Assembly (NCBI GenBank): GCA_016124585.1
Contig: WGNL01000024.1
Coordinates: 62,001 to 126,000, forward strand
Direction of reading: 5' to 3'
Length of the DNA stretch: 64,000 bases
Source of the DNA: Bacteroidota bacterium
GTDB lineage: Bacteria > Bacteroidota > Bacteroidia > Chitinophagales > Saprospiraceae
How positions within the stretch are numbered: the stretch's first letter is position 1; each line of letters begins with the position of its first letter. Of this stretch, positions 18,125-25,555 are shown in pieces. Both the position numbers and the translations under genes were made by a program. The notes under the pieces were generated by a model. That model did no database searches, was not told the origin of the DNA, and worked only from the letters and a program-made list of their open reading frames with translations.

Positions 18125-18157
18125 GCAGCCACTTCACATAAGTGGCTGCCTTTTTTT
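18125..18157 (+). terminator. Rho-independent terminator
   Basis: The stem GCAGCCACTT (18125-18134) pairs with AAGTGGCTGC (18140-18149) over a 5-base loop and is followed by C and seven T. It ends the plus-strand operon that began near the ferredoxin gene, or the small ORF, before the opposing rtcB gene. Confidence 0.9.
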
Positions 18158-18165
18158 GACCAATT

Positions 18166-19566
18166 TCAACTGTCCATCCGCACAATCTTCGGGGTAAACG
18201 TCCCAATCACTTCCACCAAATCCTTCTGAAAATCCATCACTTTTTTAATGTCCTTGTAGGCCATCGGCGCCTCGTCCAGACCACCGCCAAACAGTTCAAC
18301 GCCGTTCGCTTTCAGCACTTTTTTCAATTCATGTTCGGTGAAGGAATTCTTGGCCTTTGTCCTTGAAAAAAGCCGCCCAGCACCATGCGAAGCGGAATTT
18401 AAGGAAAGCGGGCTACCTTTCCCCCGAACGATGTAGCCGGGATTTACCATCGAACCGGGAATGACCCCAAGCACACCCTTACCGGCTGGGGTAGCACCTT
18501 TCCGATGTACGATGACTTCCCGGCCATCCGGCAGCGTTTCTTTCCAGGCAAAATTGTGGTGGTTCTCGACCATCGCCAGCGGCTTTTCACCAAGCGCCTT
18601 CTCCATCCTAGCGTGGATGTGGTGATGGCAGGCCGAGGCATAATCACCTGCCAGGTTCATGGCCAGCCAGTATTCCTGACCAGCTTCCGTATCAAGGCCC
18701 AGCCAAGCTAGGTGTTTGGCTTCCTTCGGCAAAGGCGTGGTTTTCATGGCAAGGTCGGTGTAGTGCTTCGCAATGGTGGCACCCAATCCCCGTGAACCGG
18801 AGTGGGAAAGCACGGCGAGGTATTGACCCACGGCCACCCCAAATTCATTCTGGGCATCCAGTATTTCCACGATGCCGAATTCCACGAAGTGATTACCGGA
18901 ACCAGACGAGCCAATTTGCCGGAAAGCCTTGTCCTTCAAGGGCTTCACCATTTGGATTTCGTTGAATTCTGGCCGCTCGAAAATGGCGTCGTCCATCGGC
19001 TTCTTCATTTCTTGGTAGCCGAATGCAGTATTTTCATTCAGCATCAAACCGAGTTTCGTACGGTTTTTTTCCAAAAACTCTGGCTTGAGGTCATAAAAAC
19101 TCAGGCACATCCGGCAGCCGATGTCCACCCCGACGCCGTAAGGAATCACAGCATTCTCTGTCGCCAAAACACCACCAATGGGTAGGCCATAACCTTGGTG
19201 AGCATCCGGCATCAGCGCTGCTTCGACCGTAATGGGCAGCCGGGCAGCCACGTCCATTTGGTCAATTGCCCCTTTTTCGATGGCATCCAAGCCGTAGGCT
19301 TTGTAATGTTTTGGGCTGGCATTCAATGGGATTTCAGCAACTTGGGTGGGCACTTGCTCCACCAACTCAAATACAATTCGACCCAACACCTCATCATCGG
19401 CGTAGCCTTCTGGGTTTTCCAGCACGGCTTGCAGCATGGCCAGCACCTTGTCCTTTTTCTCTTTTTTGAAATGCTGGTGTACCACGTTGATGGCCATGCC
19501 GATGGCCCGCCCCTCTGGGTAGCCGAGTTTGATAAGTTCCTTGCCGGAGATTTTGATTTTTGACAT
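18166..19566 (-). CDS. rtcB: RNA-splicing ligase RtcB
   Basis: This is a GTP- and Mn-dependent RNA ligase that joins 2',3'-cyclic phosphate (3'-phosphate) and 5'-OH RNA ends in RNA repair. Metal-site motifs are visible: D121-A-H123 in PDAHQGYG, D148 and C151 in VGVDIGCRM, HSGSRGLG, and HHNFAWKE. The guanylylated histidine is H394 in NSASHGAGRLFSR. An N-terminal ~85-residue helical extension precedes the catalytic core, so the protein is longer (466) than E. coli RtcB (408). Neither rtcA nor an rtcR regulator is adjacent, and no sigma-54 site was found upstream. The base composition looks more GC-rich than neighbouring genes. Confidence 0.95.
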   Translation of the reverse strand: MSKIKISGKELIKLGYPEGRAIGMAINVVHQHFKKEKKDKVLAMLQAVLENPEGYADDEVLGRIVFELVEQVPTQVAEIPLNASPKHYKAYGLDAIEKGAIDQMDVAARLPITVEAALMPDAHQGYGLPIGGVLATENAVIPYGVGVDIGCRMCLSFYDLKPEFLEKNRTKLGLMLNENTAFGYQEMKKPMDDAIFERPEFNEIQMVKPLKDKAFRQIGSSGSGNHFVEFGIVEILDAQNEFGVAVGQYLAVLSHSGSRGLGATIAKHYTDLAMKTTPLPKEAKHLAWLGLDTEAGQEYWLAMNLAGDYASACHHHIHARMEKALGEKPLAMVENHHNFAWKETLPDGREVIVHRKGATPAGKGVLGVIPGSMVNPGYIVRGKGSPLSLNSASHGAGRLFSRTKAKNSFTEHELKKVLKANGVELFGGGLDEAPMAYKDIKKVMDFQKDLVEVIGTFTPKIVRMDS

Positions 19567-19609
19567 GATAGGACAGAACCAGCAGGGGTGGGATTTAGTT
19601 CATGATGGC

Positions 19610-19698
19610 CGCAAGAGCCGCTGCGTTCAACTCTTGCTGGAACTGTTGGCTTTCGCACGGTAATGGGTACAGCTTTTTGAGAAGACTTGGGCCAACTG
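19610..19698. repeat. Dispersed repeat, composite copy (two halves joined)
   Basis: Bases 19610-19649 are an inverted copy of 20477-20515 (5 differences counting one gap over about 40). Bases 19639-19698 are a direct copy of 20830-20889, sharing GCACGGTA, GTACAG and AAGACTTG with GCCAACTG. The two relationships overlap here, so this copy holds both halves of a longer element. It lies between rtcB and the lipoprotein gene. Confidence 0.75.
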
Positions 19699-19702
19699 GT
19701 GG

Positions 19703-20293
19703 TTAACCCTTATAATATGATTTGCCAAATGTTGTAAAGTCAAAGCTTATTGGATCCAACTTTCTCACCTTTTTTCCTTTAATCTCAAACTTATTGAACC
19801 CTTTGTCTTGAATTCTAAACCTAAGCTCGTCATCCCCAATCATCAGATAAGCGTAGCGCTGCTGCAAATAAATATGTTTTTTCTTCGTGGCCAGTAAAGG
19901 CGATACAAAAAAAACAATTGAGGTATCCGTGGCTATGTCTATCGAATCAGAAAAATAGGAATAGGCCCATTTTAGACTGTCTGGGATAATCACATTGAAA
20001 GTGTCAAGAGGATAATGTGATAACAACAAGTCGCAGTACATCGTATCACGGAACCCATAATCTTTATTTGGAAACAGAACAGGATTAAAGGTCATTTTTG
20101 GGCCGCAATATATTTTTGAAGGAATGGTGGTGGTTTGTTTAAGTCCTTCTAAGTTTACAAAAGAAAATATCAAGTCATTAGATAGTTTTGCGTGATATGC
20201 TTTGCTTTTGATATAATATCTTCCCGAACAGCCTAGAATTGTAATAATGCTACAAAGCGCTGCAATTATAATGGATAGATAGCAAGCCCTCAT
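19703..20293 (-). CDS. Orphan lipoprotein
   Basis: This 196-residue protein begins with a hydrophobic signal and a lipobox ending ITILG-C22, so it is expected to be lipid-anchored in the envelope. No domain is recognised. The mature part is rich in aromatic residues and beta-type segments and ends in ISFDFTTFGKSYYKG. The gene is flanked by non-coding dispersed repeats on both sides (19610-19698; 20477-20515 and 20830-20889), and its base composition is AT-richer than rtcB. It is likely to be a strain- or lineage-specific gene; its function is unknown. Confidence 0.7.
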   Translation of the reverse strand: MRACYLSIIIAALCSIITILGCSGRYYIKSKAYHAKLSNDLIFSFVNLEGLKQTTTIPSKIYCGPKMTFNPVLFPNKDYGFRDTMYCDLLLSHYPLDTFNVIIPDSLKWAYSYFSDSIDIATDTSIVFFVSPLLATKKKHIYLQQRYAYLMIGDDELRFRIQDKGFNKFEIKGKKVRKLDPISFDFTTFGKSYYKG

Positions 20294-20322
20294 TGGATTA
20301 AAATAACTTTGAAGTTTTTTAA

Positions 20323-20362
20323 ATAGTCTTTTGAAGGACTTAGAAGTCCTTCAAAAGACTAT
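20323..20362. repeat. 19-bp perfect inverted repeat
   Basis: Bases 20323-20341 pair exactly with 20344-20362 over a two-base spacer (core AGTCTTTTGAAGGACTT). It lies just upstream of the start of the minus-strand lipoprotein gene, and no gene on either strand ends here, so a terminator role is unlikely. It could be a miniature mobile-element relic or an RNA structure. Confidence 0.75.
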
Positions 20363-20476
20363 AAAACAAATTCGTTTAATTCTATAAAACCCTTTCAAAA
20401 TCAATCACAGTTTGCCCCGTTGTCTAAAGTCTTCCACCCCTCCCTGCAAAGCTACGCACCCGTCTTTGAAAAAAAA

Positions 20477-20515
20477 CCACAGTTCCAGTAAGAGTTCAGC
20501 GCAGCGGCTCTTTCG
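20477..20515. repeat. Dispersed repeat, first half, inverted copy
   Basis: This 39-base segment (contains CAGTTCCAGTAAGAGTT and CGCAGCGGCTCTT) is the reverse complement of 19610-19649 with few differences. The two copies face each other across the lipoprotein gene. Confidence 0.7.
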
Positions 20516-20630
20516 CAATTTAATTCTACATTTGGTCAAACCGAAATGCATTTCATCATCGAGTTTTTATTAAAAACCCCTTAACCTCCCTTAAACTTTT
20601 CCAACTCCCTCTGTGGAAATGTCATCCATA

Positions 20631-20753
20631 ATTAATTCTTTCCAAGCCTCTCCGACAAACTCACAGGGTCACTTATTTTATTCCAAGCGCTTCCGACATT
20701 TCCACGGAGGCATTGATATTTTTCTAAACGTCTCCGAGAAAACCACGACGTCA
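20631..20753. repeat. Three tandem degenerate 41-nt repeats
   Basis: Units at 20631-20671, 20672-20712 and 20713-20753 align without gaps. On the minus strand each begins TG(A/C)C, continues with a GTGG-like core and TCGGA, then a GCTTGGAA-like stretch and an A-rich tail. A diverged partial fourth unit precedes them at about 20597-20624. Spacer-like variability is spread along the unit, which does not fit a CRISPR. Confidence 0.7.
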
Positions 20754-20829
20754 TTTGGAGTATTGTAAAATAGGCTGTGGCTTTCTCGCTGTTTTTTGTT
20801 GGGTAATCCCTTTGCACTCAAGCTTTATT

Positions 20830-20889
20830 GAAACTGTGTGCTTATGCACGGTACTGGAGTACAGATTTTGGAAAGACTTGTGCCAACTG
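20830..20889. repeat. Dispersed repeat, second half, direct copy
   Basis: This 60-base segment aligns with 19639-19698 in the same orientation with one base inserted and one deleted. It keeps GCACGGTA, GTACAG, AAGACTTG and GCCAACTG. It is non-coding here. Confidence 0.7.
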
Positions 20890-20992
20890 AGAGAAGTTTA
20901 TTAATAGTTCGATTCTTAAAGTTGCCTTCCATGATTTAGCAGTTTTGACAAAACGCATTCGCTAAGATGCTTAGAACTCGTACGAAGAGACA

Positions 20993-21188
20993 TAGCACAA
21001 TAGCAAAGCCGCATCGCACAAATTTAATATCGTATAGCACAAGGCTAGAGCTGCATAGCACGAGCACTAAGTCATATAGCACAAAGGGAGAGCCGCATCG
21101 CACAAACGCTAATTCATTTAGCACAGGCCAAATACTGCATCGCACAAGCACTAAGTCATTTAGCACAAGAGCAGAACCACATCGCACA
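20993..21188. repeat. 21-nt-period tandem array, nine full units
   Basis: Units start at 20993, 21014, 21035, 21056, 21077, 21098, 21119, 21140, 21161 and 21182 (the last partial). Each opens with T(A/C)GCAC(A/G), followed by a variable 14-base part that often ends in CA or AT. TAGCAC and TCGCAC boxes largely alternate. A weaker unit may precede at 20972. It lies 100-300 bases before the ubiD start. Confidence 0.85.
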
Positions 21189-21291
21189 TTTTCAAGGCAA
21201 AAACGCTCAAACATGAGCTTTAGTTAAGCTGAACTTGAAGACGACGCTTAACTTACTTTACCTTCGCAGCGTCTATCAAATTCAATTCAAT

Positions 21292-23112
21292 ATGCCATAC
21301 GCCAGCCTCCGAGCCTGCCTCCACGACCTTGAAAAACACGGCCAACTGCTCCGCATCAAAACTGAATGCGACCCCAATCTCGAAATGGCGGAAATCCACC
21401 GCCGGGTGTACGATGCGAAGGGGCCCGCCATTTTATTTGAAAAAGTGAAGGGCAGCCCATTTCAGGCGGCATCAAATATCTATGGCACAGAGGAGCGTAC
21501 GGCTTTTATTTTCAGGGATACGCTGGACAAAGTGCGGCGGATGATGGAACTCAAGGCCGACCCGATGCAGGCGCTGAAAAATCCGCTGAAATACTTGGGC
21601 GCTCCATTCACCGCTATCAAGGCTTTGCCCAAAAAAAGCGGGTCAGCGCCTGTTCAGTATGGTAAAACCACTATCGACCAATTGCCTCAAATCAAGTCTT
21701 GGCCGATGGACGGCGGGGCTTTTATCACCCTGCCGCAAGTGCTCACCCTGCCGCCGAACGACAAGAACATCATGCACACCAACGTCGGAATGTATCGGAT
21801 ACAACTCTCTGGAAATGAATACCTTACGAACAGGGAAATCGGGTTGCACTACCAATTACATCGAGGCATTGGCATTCACCATACCCAATACAATCAGGGC
21901 GAAGAACCTTTTCGTTGCGCCATTTTCGTGGGAGGCCCACCGAGCCATTCCTTTGCTGCCATCATGCCAATGCCGGAGGGGTTGAGCGAACTGACCTTTG
22001 CTGGATTGCTAGGTGGTCGGCGCTTCCGATACAAATGGGCGGATGGCCACGTCATCTCCGCCGATGCCGATTTTGTGATTACGGGCACCATCCGCAAGAA
22101 TGAGAAAAAACCGGAAGGCCCCTTCGGCGACCATCTTGGCTACTACTCGCTCACCCATGACTTCCCGGTGATGGAAGTCGAAAATGTTTACCATCGGAAG
22201 GATGCCATCTGGCAGTTCACCGTGGTGGGTAGGCCGCCGCAGGAGGATTCGTCTTTTGGGTGGCTCATCCACCAAATCGTGGAACCGCTGACGGCTGGTG
22301 AGTTTCCTGGTATTCGGGAAGTCCATGCGGTGGATGCGGCGGGAGTACATCCGCTGTTGTTGGCGATTGGGAGTGAGCGTTATATGCCGTTTCGGGAACC
22401 GAAGCCGGAGGAGATTTTGACGCAGGCCAACCACCTACTTGGGAAAGGCCAAACCTCACTGGCCAAGTTCCTCATCATTGCCAACGGCGACGATGATACT
22501 AATCTGGATTCGCATGATGTGCCTCATTTTTTTAAGCATGTTTTGGAACGGATAGACCTAAGCCGTGACCTTCATTTCCAGACCAAAACCACGATTGACA
22601 CACTGGATTATTCAGGCTCAGGCTGGAACGAAGGGAGCAAGGTCGTCATCGCCTGTTGCGGAGCAAAAAGAAGGGAACTGCGGGCGGAATTGCCTGCTGA
22701 TTTTGAATTGCCCACTGGTTTTTCAAAACCTGTTTTTGTGCAAACAGGAATTTTGGCGGTTCAGGCTCCAAAGTTTGAAGCTGAAACGGGAGCGGCTGAT
22801 TGTCACCATTTTACGAAGGAAATGGAACACTTCGCCAATTATTTTGAGCAACATATCCCGCTGATTCTCTTGGTGGATGATTCCGGTTTTACAGCTGCCA
22901 CTTTGAATAATTTCCTTTGGGTGGGTTTCACGAGGGCAAACCCCTCGCACGATATTCACGGTATTCAAGCTTTTGTGGAAAACAAGCACTGGGGTTGTCG
23001 TGGGGGCTTGGTTTTTGATGCGAGAATTAAGCCGCACCATGCTCCTGTATTGGTGCCGGATGATGCTGTTCGGGAGCGGGTGGATGAAATCATGAAAGAC
23101 TTGAAATGGTGA
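21292..23112 (+). CDS. UbiD-family prenylated-FMN decarboxylase
   Basis: This is a reversible (de)carboxylase of aromatic or unsaturated acids that uses prenylated FMN made by a UbiX partner. The UbiD fold is recognised from the start YASLRACLHDLEKHGQLLRI, the METAL/flavin region FGDHLGYYSLTHDFPVMEV, and QEDSSFGWLIHQIVEPL followed by EVHAVDAAGVHP. The 606-residue size, longer than E. coli UbiD (497), is common in Bacteroidota homologues. The ATG at 21292 was preferred to a TTG at 21235 because homologues start at this motif. No ubiX gene is in the window, so substrate and pathway (quinone or other) are open. A -7-like TACCTTCG lies just upstream. Confidence 0.87.
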   Translation: MPYASLRACLHDLEKHGQLLRIKTECDPNLEMAEIHRRVYDAKGPAILFEKVKGSPFQAASNIYGTEERTAFIFRDTLDKVRRMMELKADPMQALKNPLKYLGAPFTAIKALPKKSGSAPVQYGKTTIDQLPQIKSWPMDGGAFITLPQVLTLPPNDKNIMHTNVGMYRIQLSGNEYLTNREIGLHYQLHRGIGIHHTQYNQGEEPFRCAIFVGGPPSHSFAAIMPMPEGLSELTFAGLLGGRRFRYKWADGHVISADADFVITGTIRKNEKKPEGPFGDHLGYYSLTHDFPVMEVENVYHRKDAIWQFTVVGRPPQEDSSFGWLIHQIVEPLTAGEFPGIREVHAVDAAGVHPLLLAIGSERYMPFREPKPEEILTQANHLLGKGQTSLAKFLIIANGDDDTNLDSHDVPHFFKHVLERIDLSRDLHFQTKTTIDTLDYSGSGWNEGSKVVIACCGAKRRELRAELPADFELPTGFSKPVFVQTGILAVQAPKFEAETGAADCHHFTKEMEHFANYFEQHIPLILLVDDSGFTAATLNNFLWVGFTRANPSHDIHGIQAFVENKHWGCRGGLVFDARIKPHHAPVLVPDDAVRERVDEIMKDLKW

Positions 23113-23113
23113 C

Positions 23114-23141
23114 AAAAAAAGGCCGCAGTTTGTCTGCGGCC
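23114..23141 (-). terminator. Terminator of the M23 gene (between convergent genes)
   Basis: The stem GGCCGCAG (23121-23128) pairs with CTGCGGCC (23134-23141). On the minus strand it is followed by seven T (23120-23114). The plus strand lacks a T-tract, so the ubiD direction is served only weakly. Confidence 0.85.
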
Positions 23142-23187
23142 TCATTGCGTTTAGAAGTAGTCTTTTCGTTATGATTGAGTGTAGCGA

Positions 23188-24576
23188 TTATGGTGCTGCC
23201 GATCCATCAGTTTCTATTGAATCTGCCGGATGCAATGGAAATTGACTTTCATTTATCAATCCTTCTTTCTCTAGCAGCATCAAGTAGTTGTCACGGATCT
23301 TGTAGAAATCTTGAAGCTTGTCCGATGACATTTTTTTCGATACGGGTAACTTTTCCCGGAGGTGATTGACCTGTTTTCCATTCTTCCAGAAACGGAAACA
23401 AACATGGGGCCCGGTAGCCAATCCTGTACTGCCTACATATCCAATAACTTGGCCTTGAGAAACTTTTGTGCCACGGCGAATTCCCTTTGCAAAGCGAGAC
23501 ATGTGTAGGTATTGCGTTTCATACATTTTATCATGCCGGATTTTGACATAATTGCCATTACCCTTGCCATGTGCAGCTTCTTCTACCACGCCATCTCCAA
23601 CTGAATAAATGGGTGTACCCGTTGGAGCTGCGTAGTCGGTGCCAAGGTGTGGCCTAACTGTCTTCAAAATTGGATGAAACCTTCTTGGGTTGAAGCTTGA
23701 TGAGATGCGGCTAAACTTGAGCGGAGATTTTAGGAATCCTTTTTTTGAAGTCGAACCATCCGCATCATAAAAACCTTTTGTTTCGCCATCGTCATACCAA
23801 AAAGCATAGTAGTCCTTACCATCCCGTTGGTAATTTACGGCATAAACTTGGCCGGAACCTACTGATTTGCCATTGATTTGCTTCTGTTCAAACAGCAGTT
23901 TGAACTTATCTCCCTCTTGGGCGTGGCTAAAATCCACGTAACACTCAAGGGCATCTTCCATTTTGGCAGCAGCTTCATTGTCAACATTGTTTGTTGTCAA
24001 TGCCTCCCAAAGTGTGCTTGAAATCTCACCATTTACAGCCAATAGCTGGGTGTCAACTTCACGCTCGACTTTCTGTACATTGAGTTCATCTTGCAGGTTA
24101 AAAACAATGTACTCGAATACACTCGGCTCTAAAATCAGGTGCTTAGGCTTGCCTGTTTTTTGATCAAGGAGCAACAGATAGTCTTTTCCTACGCGGAAAT
24201 TACGGTTGATATTAAAGACATCTTTGGAGTTCTTGACAAGCGTTTCAATTGACAACAAATCCATTCCATAACCTGAAAGCAAAGTGCCTAAGGTTTGGTT
24301 TTTCTGAATTTTGCCTTCTTCTACTTGGAAAGTGTCAAGGGCGAAGCCGTACTTGACATTAGGAACAACAATGGGGAAAGAACCTATTTCGTCTTCAACC
24401 CTGACATCCAAAGGAACCAAAGAGGCGCCGATTGAATGATTGTCGTTTTTAACTGTTGGGTAAAATATGGCGGCAGCGACGCCGATTGCAGTTCCGAGTT
24501 TTACTAGACTTTTTTTCTTATTCCGCAAACCCAAAATACCATACTTCATCTTACTTCCCGAATTCTTGTAATCCAC
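23188..24576 (-). CDS. M23-family (LytM-type) peptidase-like protein with altered zinc motif
   Basis: This is an envelope protein likely to act on peptidoglycan cross-links. It has an N-terminal membrane anchor (about residues 25-42), an OapA/LysM-like middle region (YGFALDTFQVEEGKIQKNQTLGTLLSGYG) and a C-terminal M23 domain. The first zinc motif is intact (H310-L-G-T-D314), as is the catalytic-region histidine in TQYLHMSRF. However, the usual HxH reads H391-V-C393, so the third zinc ligand would be a cysteine. That could preserve zinc binding or mark a non-hydrolytic regulator. The gene is a single unit, with a -7 element about 210 bases upstream and a terminator behind it. Confidence 0.88.
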   Translation of the reverse strand: MDYKNSGSKMKYGILGLRNKKKSLVKLGTAIGVAAAIFYPTVKNDNHSIGASLVPLDVRVEDEIGSFPIVVPNVKYGFALDTFQVEEGKIQKNQTLGTLLSGYGMDLLSIETLVKNSKDVFNINRNFRVGKDYLLLLDQKTGKPKHLILEPSVFEYIVFNLQDELNVQKVEREVDTQLLAVNGEISSTLWEALTTNNVDNEAAAKMEDALECYVDFSHAQEGDKFKLLFEQKQINGKSVGSGQVYAVNYQRDGKDYYAFWYDDGETKGFYDADGSTSKKGFLKSPLKFSRISSSFNPRRFHPILKTVRPHLGTDYAAPTGTPIYSVGDGVVEEAAHGKGNGNYVKIRHDKMYETQYLHMSRFAKGIRRGTKVSQGQVIGYVGSTGLATGPHVCFRFWKNGKQVNHLREKLPVSKKMSSDKLQDFYKIRDNYLMLLEKEGLINESQFPLHPADSIETDGSAAP

Positions 24577-24879
24577 TTTTAAATTTTTTAGTTAAAAAAT
24601 TGGTGCTACAGATTTTTAAAAAAATTTTTTACCAGTTTTTCATTGCACATGAAAAACAAGTGTTTTTCGTAGCTTCCAGTAAGCAGGGAATTGAAAATGA
24701 GCCTCTTTATTTGGTTGGGGCAAAAACTTGTTGGATACGGTGGGTCGGTAGTTTTCTTTTGTCTTAATTTCTAAAAGCCGGGGGCAAAGATAGAGTTACA
24801 TTCCAATCTGGTATAATCCGAAGTATTAAAAATTTTATCCACCACTAAAATCAATACTAAGTATAAGTAAACCCAGAAT
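24577..24879. other. Intergenic region with a promoter for the M23 gene
   Basis: About 300 bases without a gene. The only supported item is the minus-strand TATCTTTG element at 24785-24792, implying a leader of roughly 200 bases for the M23 gene. The T-rich stretch near 24580-24650 forms no clear hairpin. Confidence 0.5.
24785..24792 (-). promoter_or_regulatory. Bacteroidota -7 element for the M23 gene
   Basis: TATCTTTG on the minus strand is an exact TAnnTTTG match in intergenic DNA. It implies a leader of about 200 bases before the ATG at 24576. A correctly spaced -33 box was not found. Confidence 0.45.
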
Positions 24880-25461
24880 TTACTTTTTGATTAATTGGAA
24901 AAATAGTTCATTATGGCTTCTTGGCAGAATAGAATTTTTTGCGATTGACATTCGTAGTATCACGAATTTTTCTGAAAACAGGTTCCGGTAATCATTTTCC
25001 GTGCCACCAAACGGTGGTCCAGCATTTTCGAAATGGGAGGCAAACAGTAATCCTGCCAAACTGCCTTGCTTTCGCAACAATTTTTCAACTTTTGAAACAT
25101 AGGCTTTTCTCAGGCTTGGAGGAATTGCGCAAAAAAAGGTTTGTTCAATTATTAAGTCATAGCAGCCATCTAGTTCAAAAAAATCACTACAAATCAAATG
25201 CGCTTCAGGGAAATCAGGTGCTTTGGCTCTGAGCAAGTCGAACGCACTTTTTGCCCAATCGCACACAAAAACCGCTTTAAAGCCCTTTTGATGTAAGTAA
25301 ATGGCTTCGTATGCCTTGCCTGCACCAGGTATCAAAATCCGAGTGTCCAAGTTTTCGAGTTGATCTAAAAAAGCTATCAAAGGTGGAGAAGCATAGCCAA
25401 TATCCCAAGGCGTATTTGCTTCCTTGTATCGTTCTTCCCAATAGTTTTGGTCAAGTTCCAT
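24880..25461 (-). CDS. SAM-dependent methyltransferase, thiopurine S-methyltransferase (TPMT) family
   Basis: This is a cytoplasmic methyltransferase of 193 residues. The start NYWEERYKEANTPWDIG, the SAM loop RILIPGAGKAYEA (41-53) and LLFASHFENAGPPFGG are hallmarks of the TPMT-like family. In bacteria that family includes enzymes acting on thiopurines, thiols or oxyanions such as tellurite. The physiological substrate cannot be deduced here. The gene is downstream of the LysM-protein gene but separated from it by a terminator hairpin, so it may be expressed from its own weak promoter or by read-through. Confidence 0.88.
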   Translation of the reverse strand: MELDQNYWEERYKEANTPWDIGYASPPLIAFLDQLENLDTRILIPGAGKAYEAIYLHQKGFKAVFVCDWAKSAFDLLRAKAPDFPEAHLICSDFFELDGCYDLIIEQTFFCAIPPSLRKAYVSKVEKLLRKQGSLAGLLFASHFENAGPPFGGTENDYRNLFSEKFVILRMSIAKNSILPRSHNELFFQLIKK

Positions 25462-25489
25462 TGAAGTTGAAAGATGGGTTGGTTCAAAA

Positions 25490-25521
25490 AAAAAGATTCC
25501 GGCACATGCCAGAATCTTTTT
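25490..25521 (-). terminator. Terminator hairpin between the LysM and TPMT genes
   Basis: The arms AAAAAGATTCCGGCA (25490-25504) and TGCCAGAATCTTTTT (25507-25521) pair with one mismatch. Read on the minus strand the hairpin is followed by a run of T, fitting termination after the LysM gene. Confidence 0.8.
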
Positions 25522-25555
25522 ATGCGATTTGTGAAAACTGCATCAAGCGGTAAGT

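Larger units (their letters stand above)
20294..21291. other. 1-kb non-coding island filled with repeats
   Basis: No convincing gene is seen between the divergent lipoprotein and ubiD genes. The island holds a 19-bp perfect hairpin (20323-20362), one inverted and one direct dispersed-repeat copy (20477-20515, 20830-20889), three 41-nt tandem units (20631-20753) and a 21-nt-period array (20993-21188). A TAACTTTG word (20304-20311, plus strand) just before the hairpin resembles a -7 element but leads to no gene. Frames open through the arrays on both strands are best explained by the array period being a multiple of three. Confidence 0.75.

Noticed and set aside
19567-19702. Sigma-54 promoter for rtcB, as in E. 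coli
   Set aside because: TGGCCC/TGGCAC-like words occur on the minus strand within the dispersed repeats, but the -12 GC is missing, and no rtcR gene is near.
20631-21188. Possible CRISPR array
   Set aside because: The 21-nt and 41-nt units have short, degenerate conserved boxes and no constant ~30-base repeat with equal-length unique spacers. No cas gene is in the window.
20936-21227. Open frames on both strands across the 21-nt array (86 and 92 codons)
   Set aside because: The period is a multiple of three, so stop-free frames arise by construction. Low-complexity heptads and the lack of a ribosome-binding site argue against a gene, so it was listed as a repeat.
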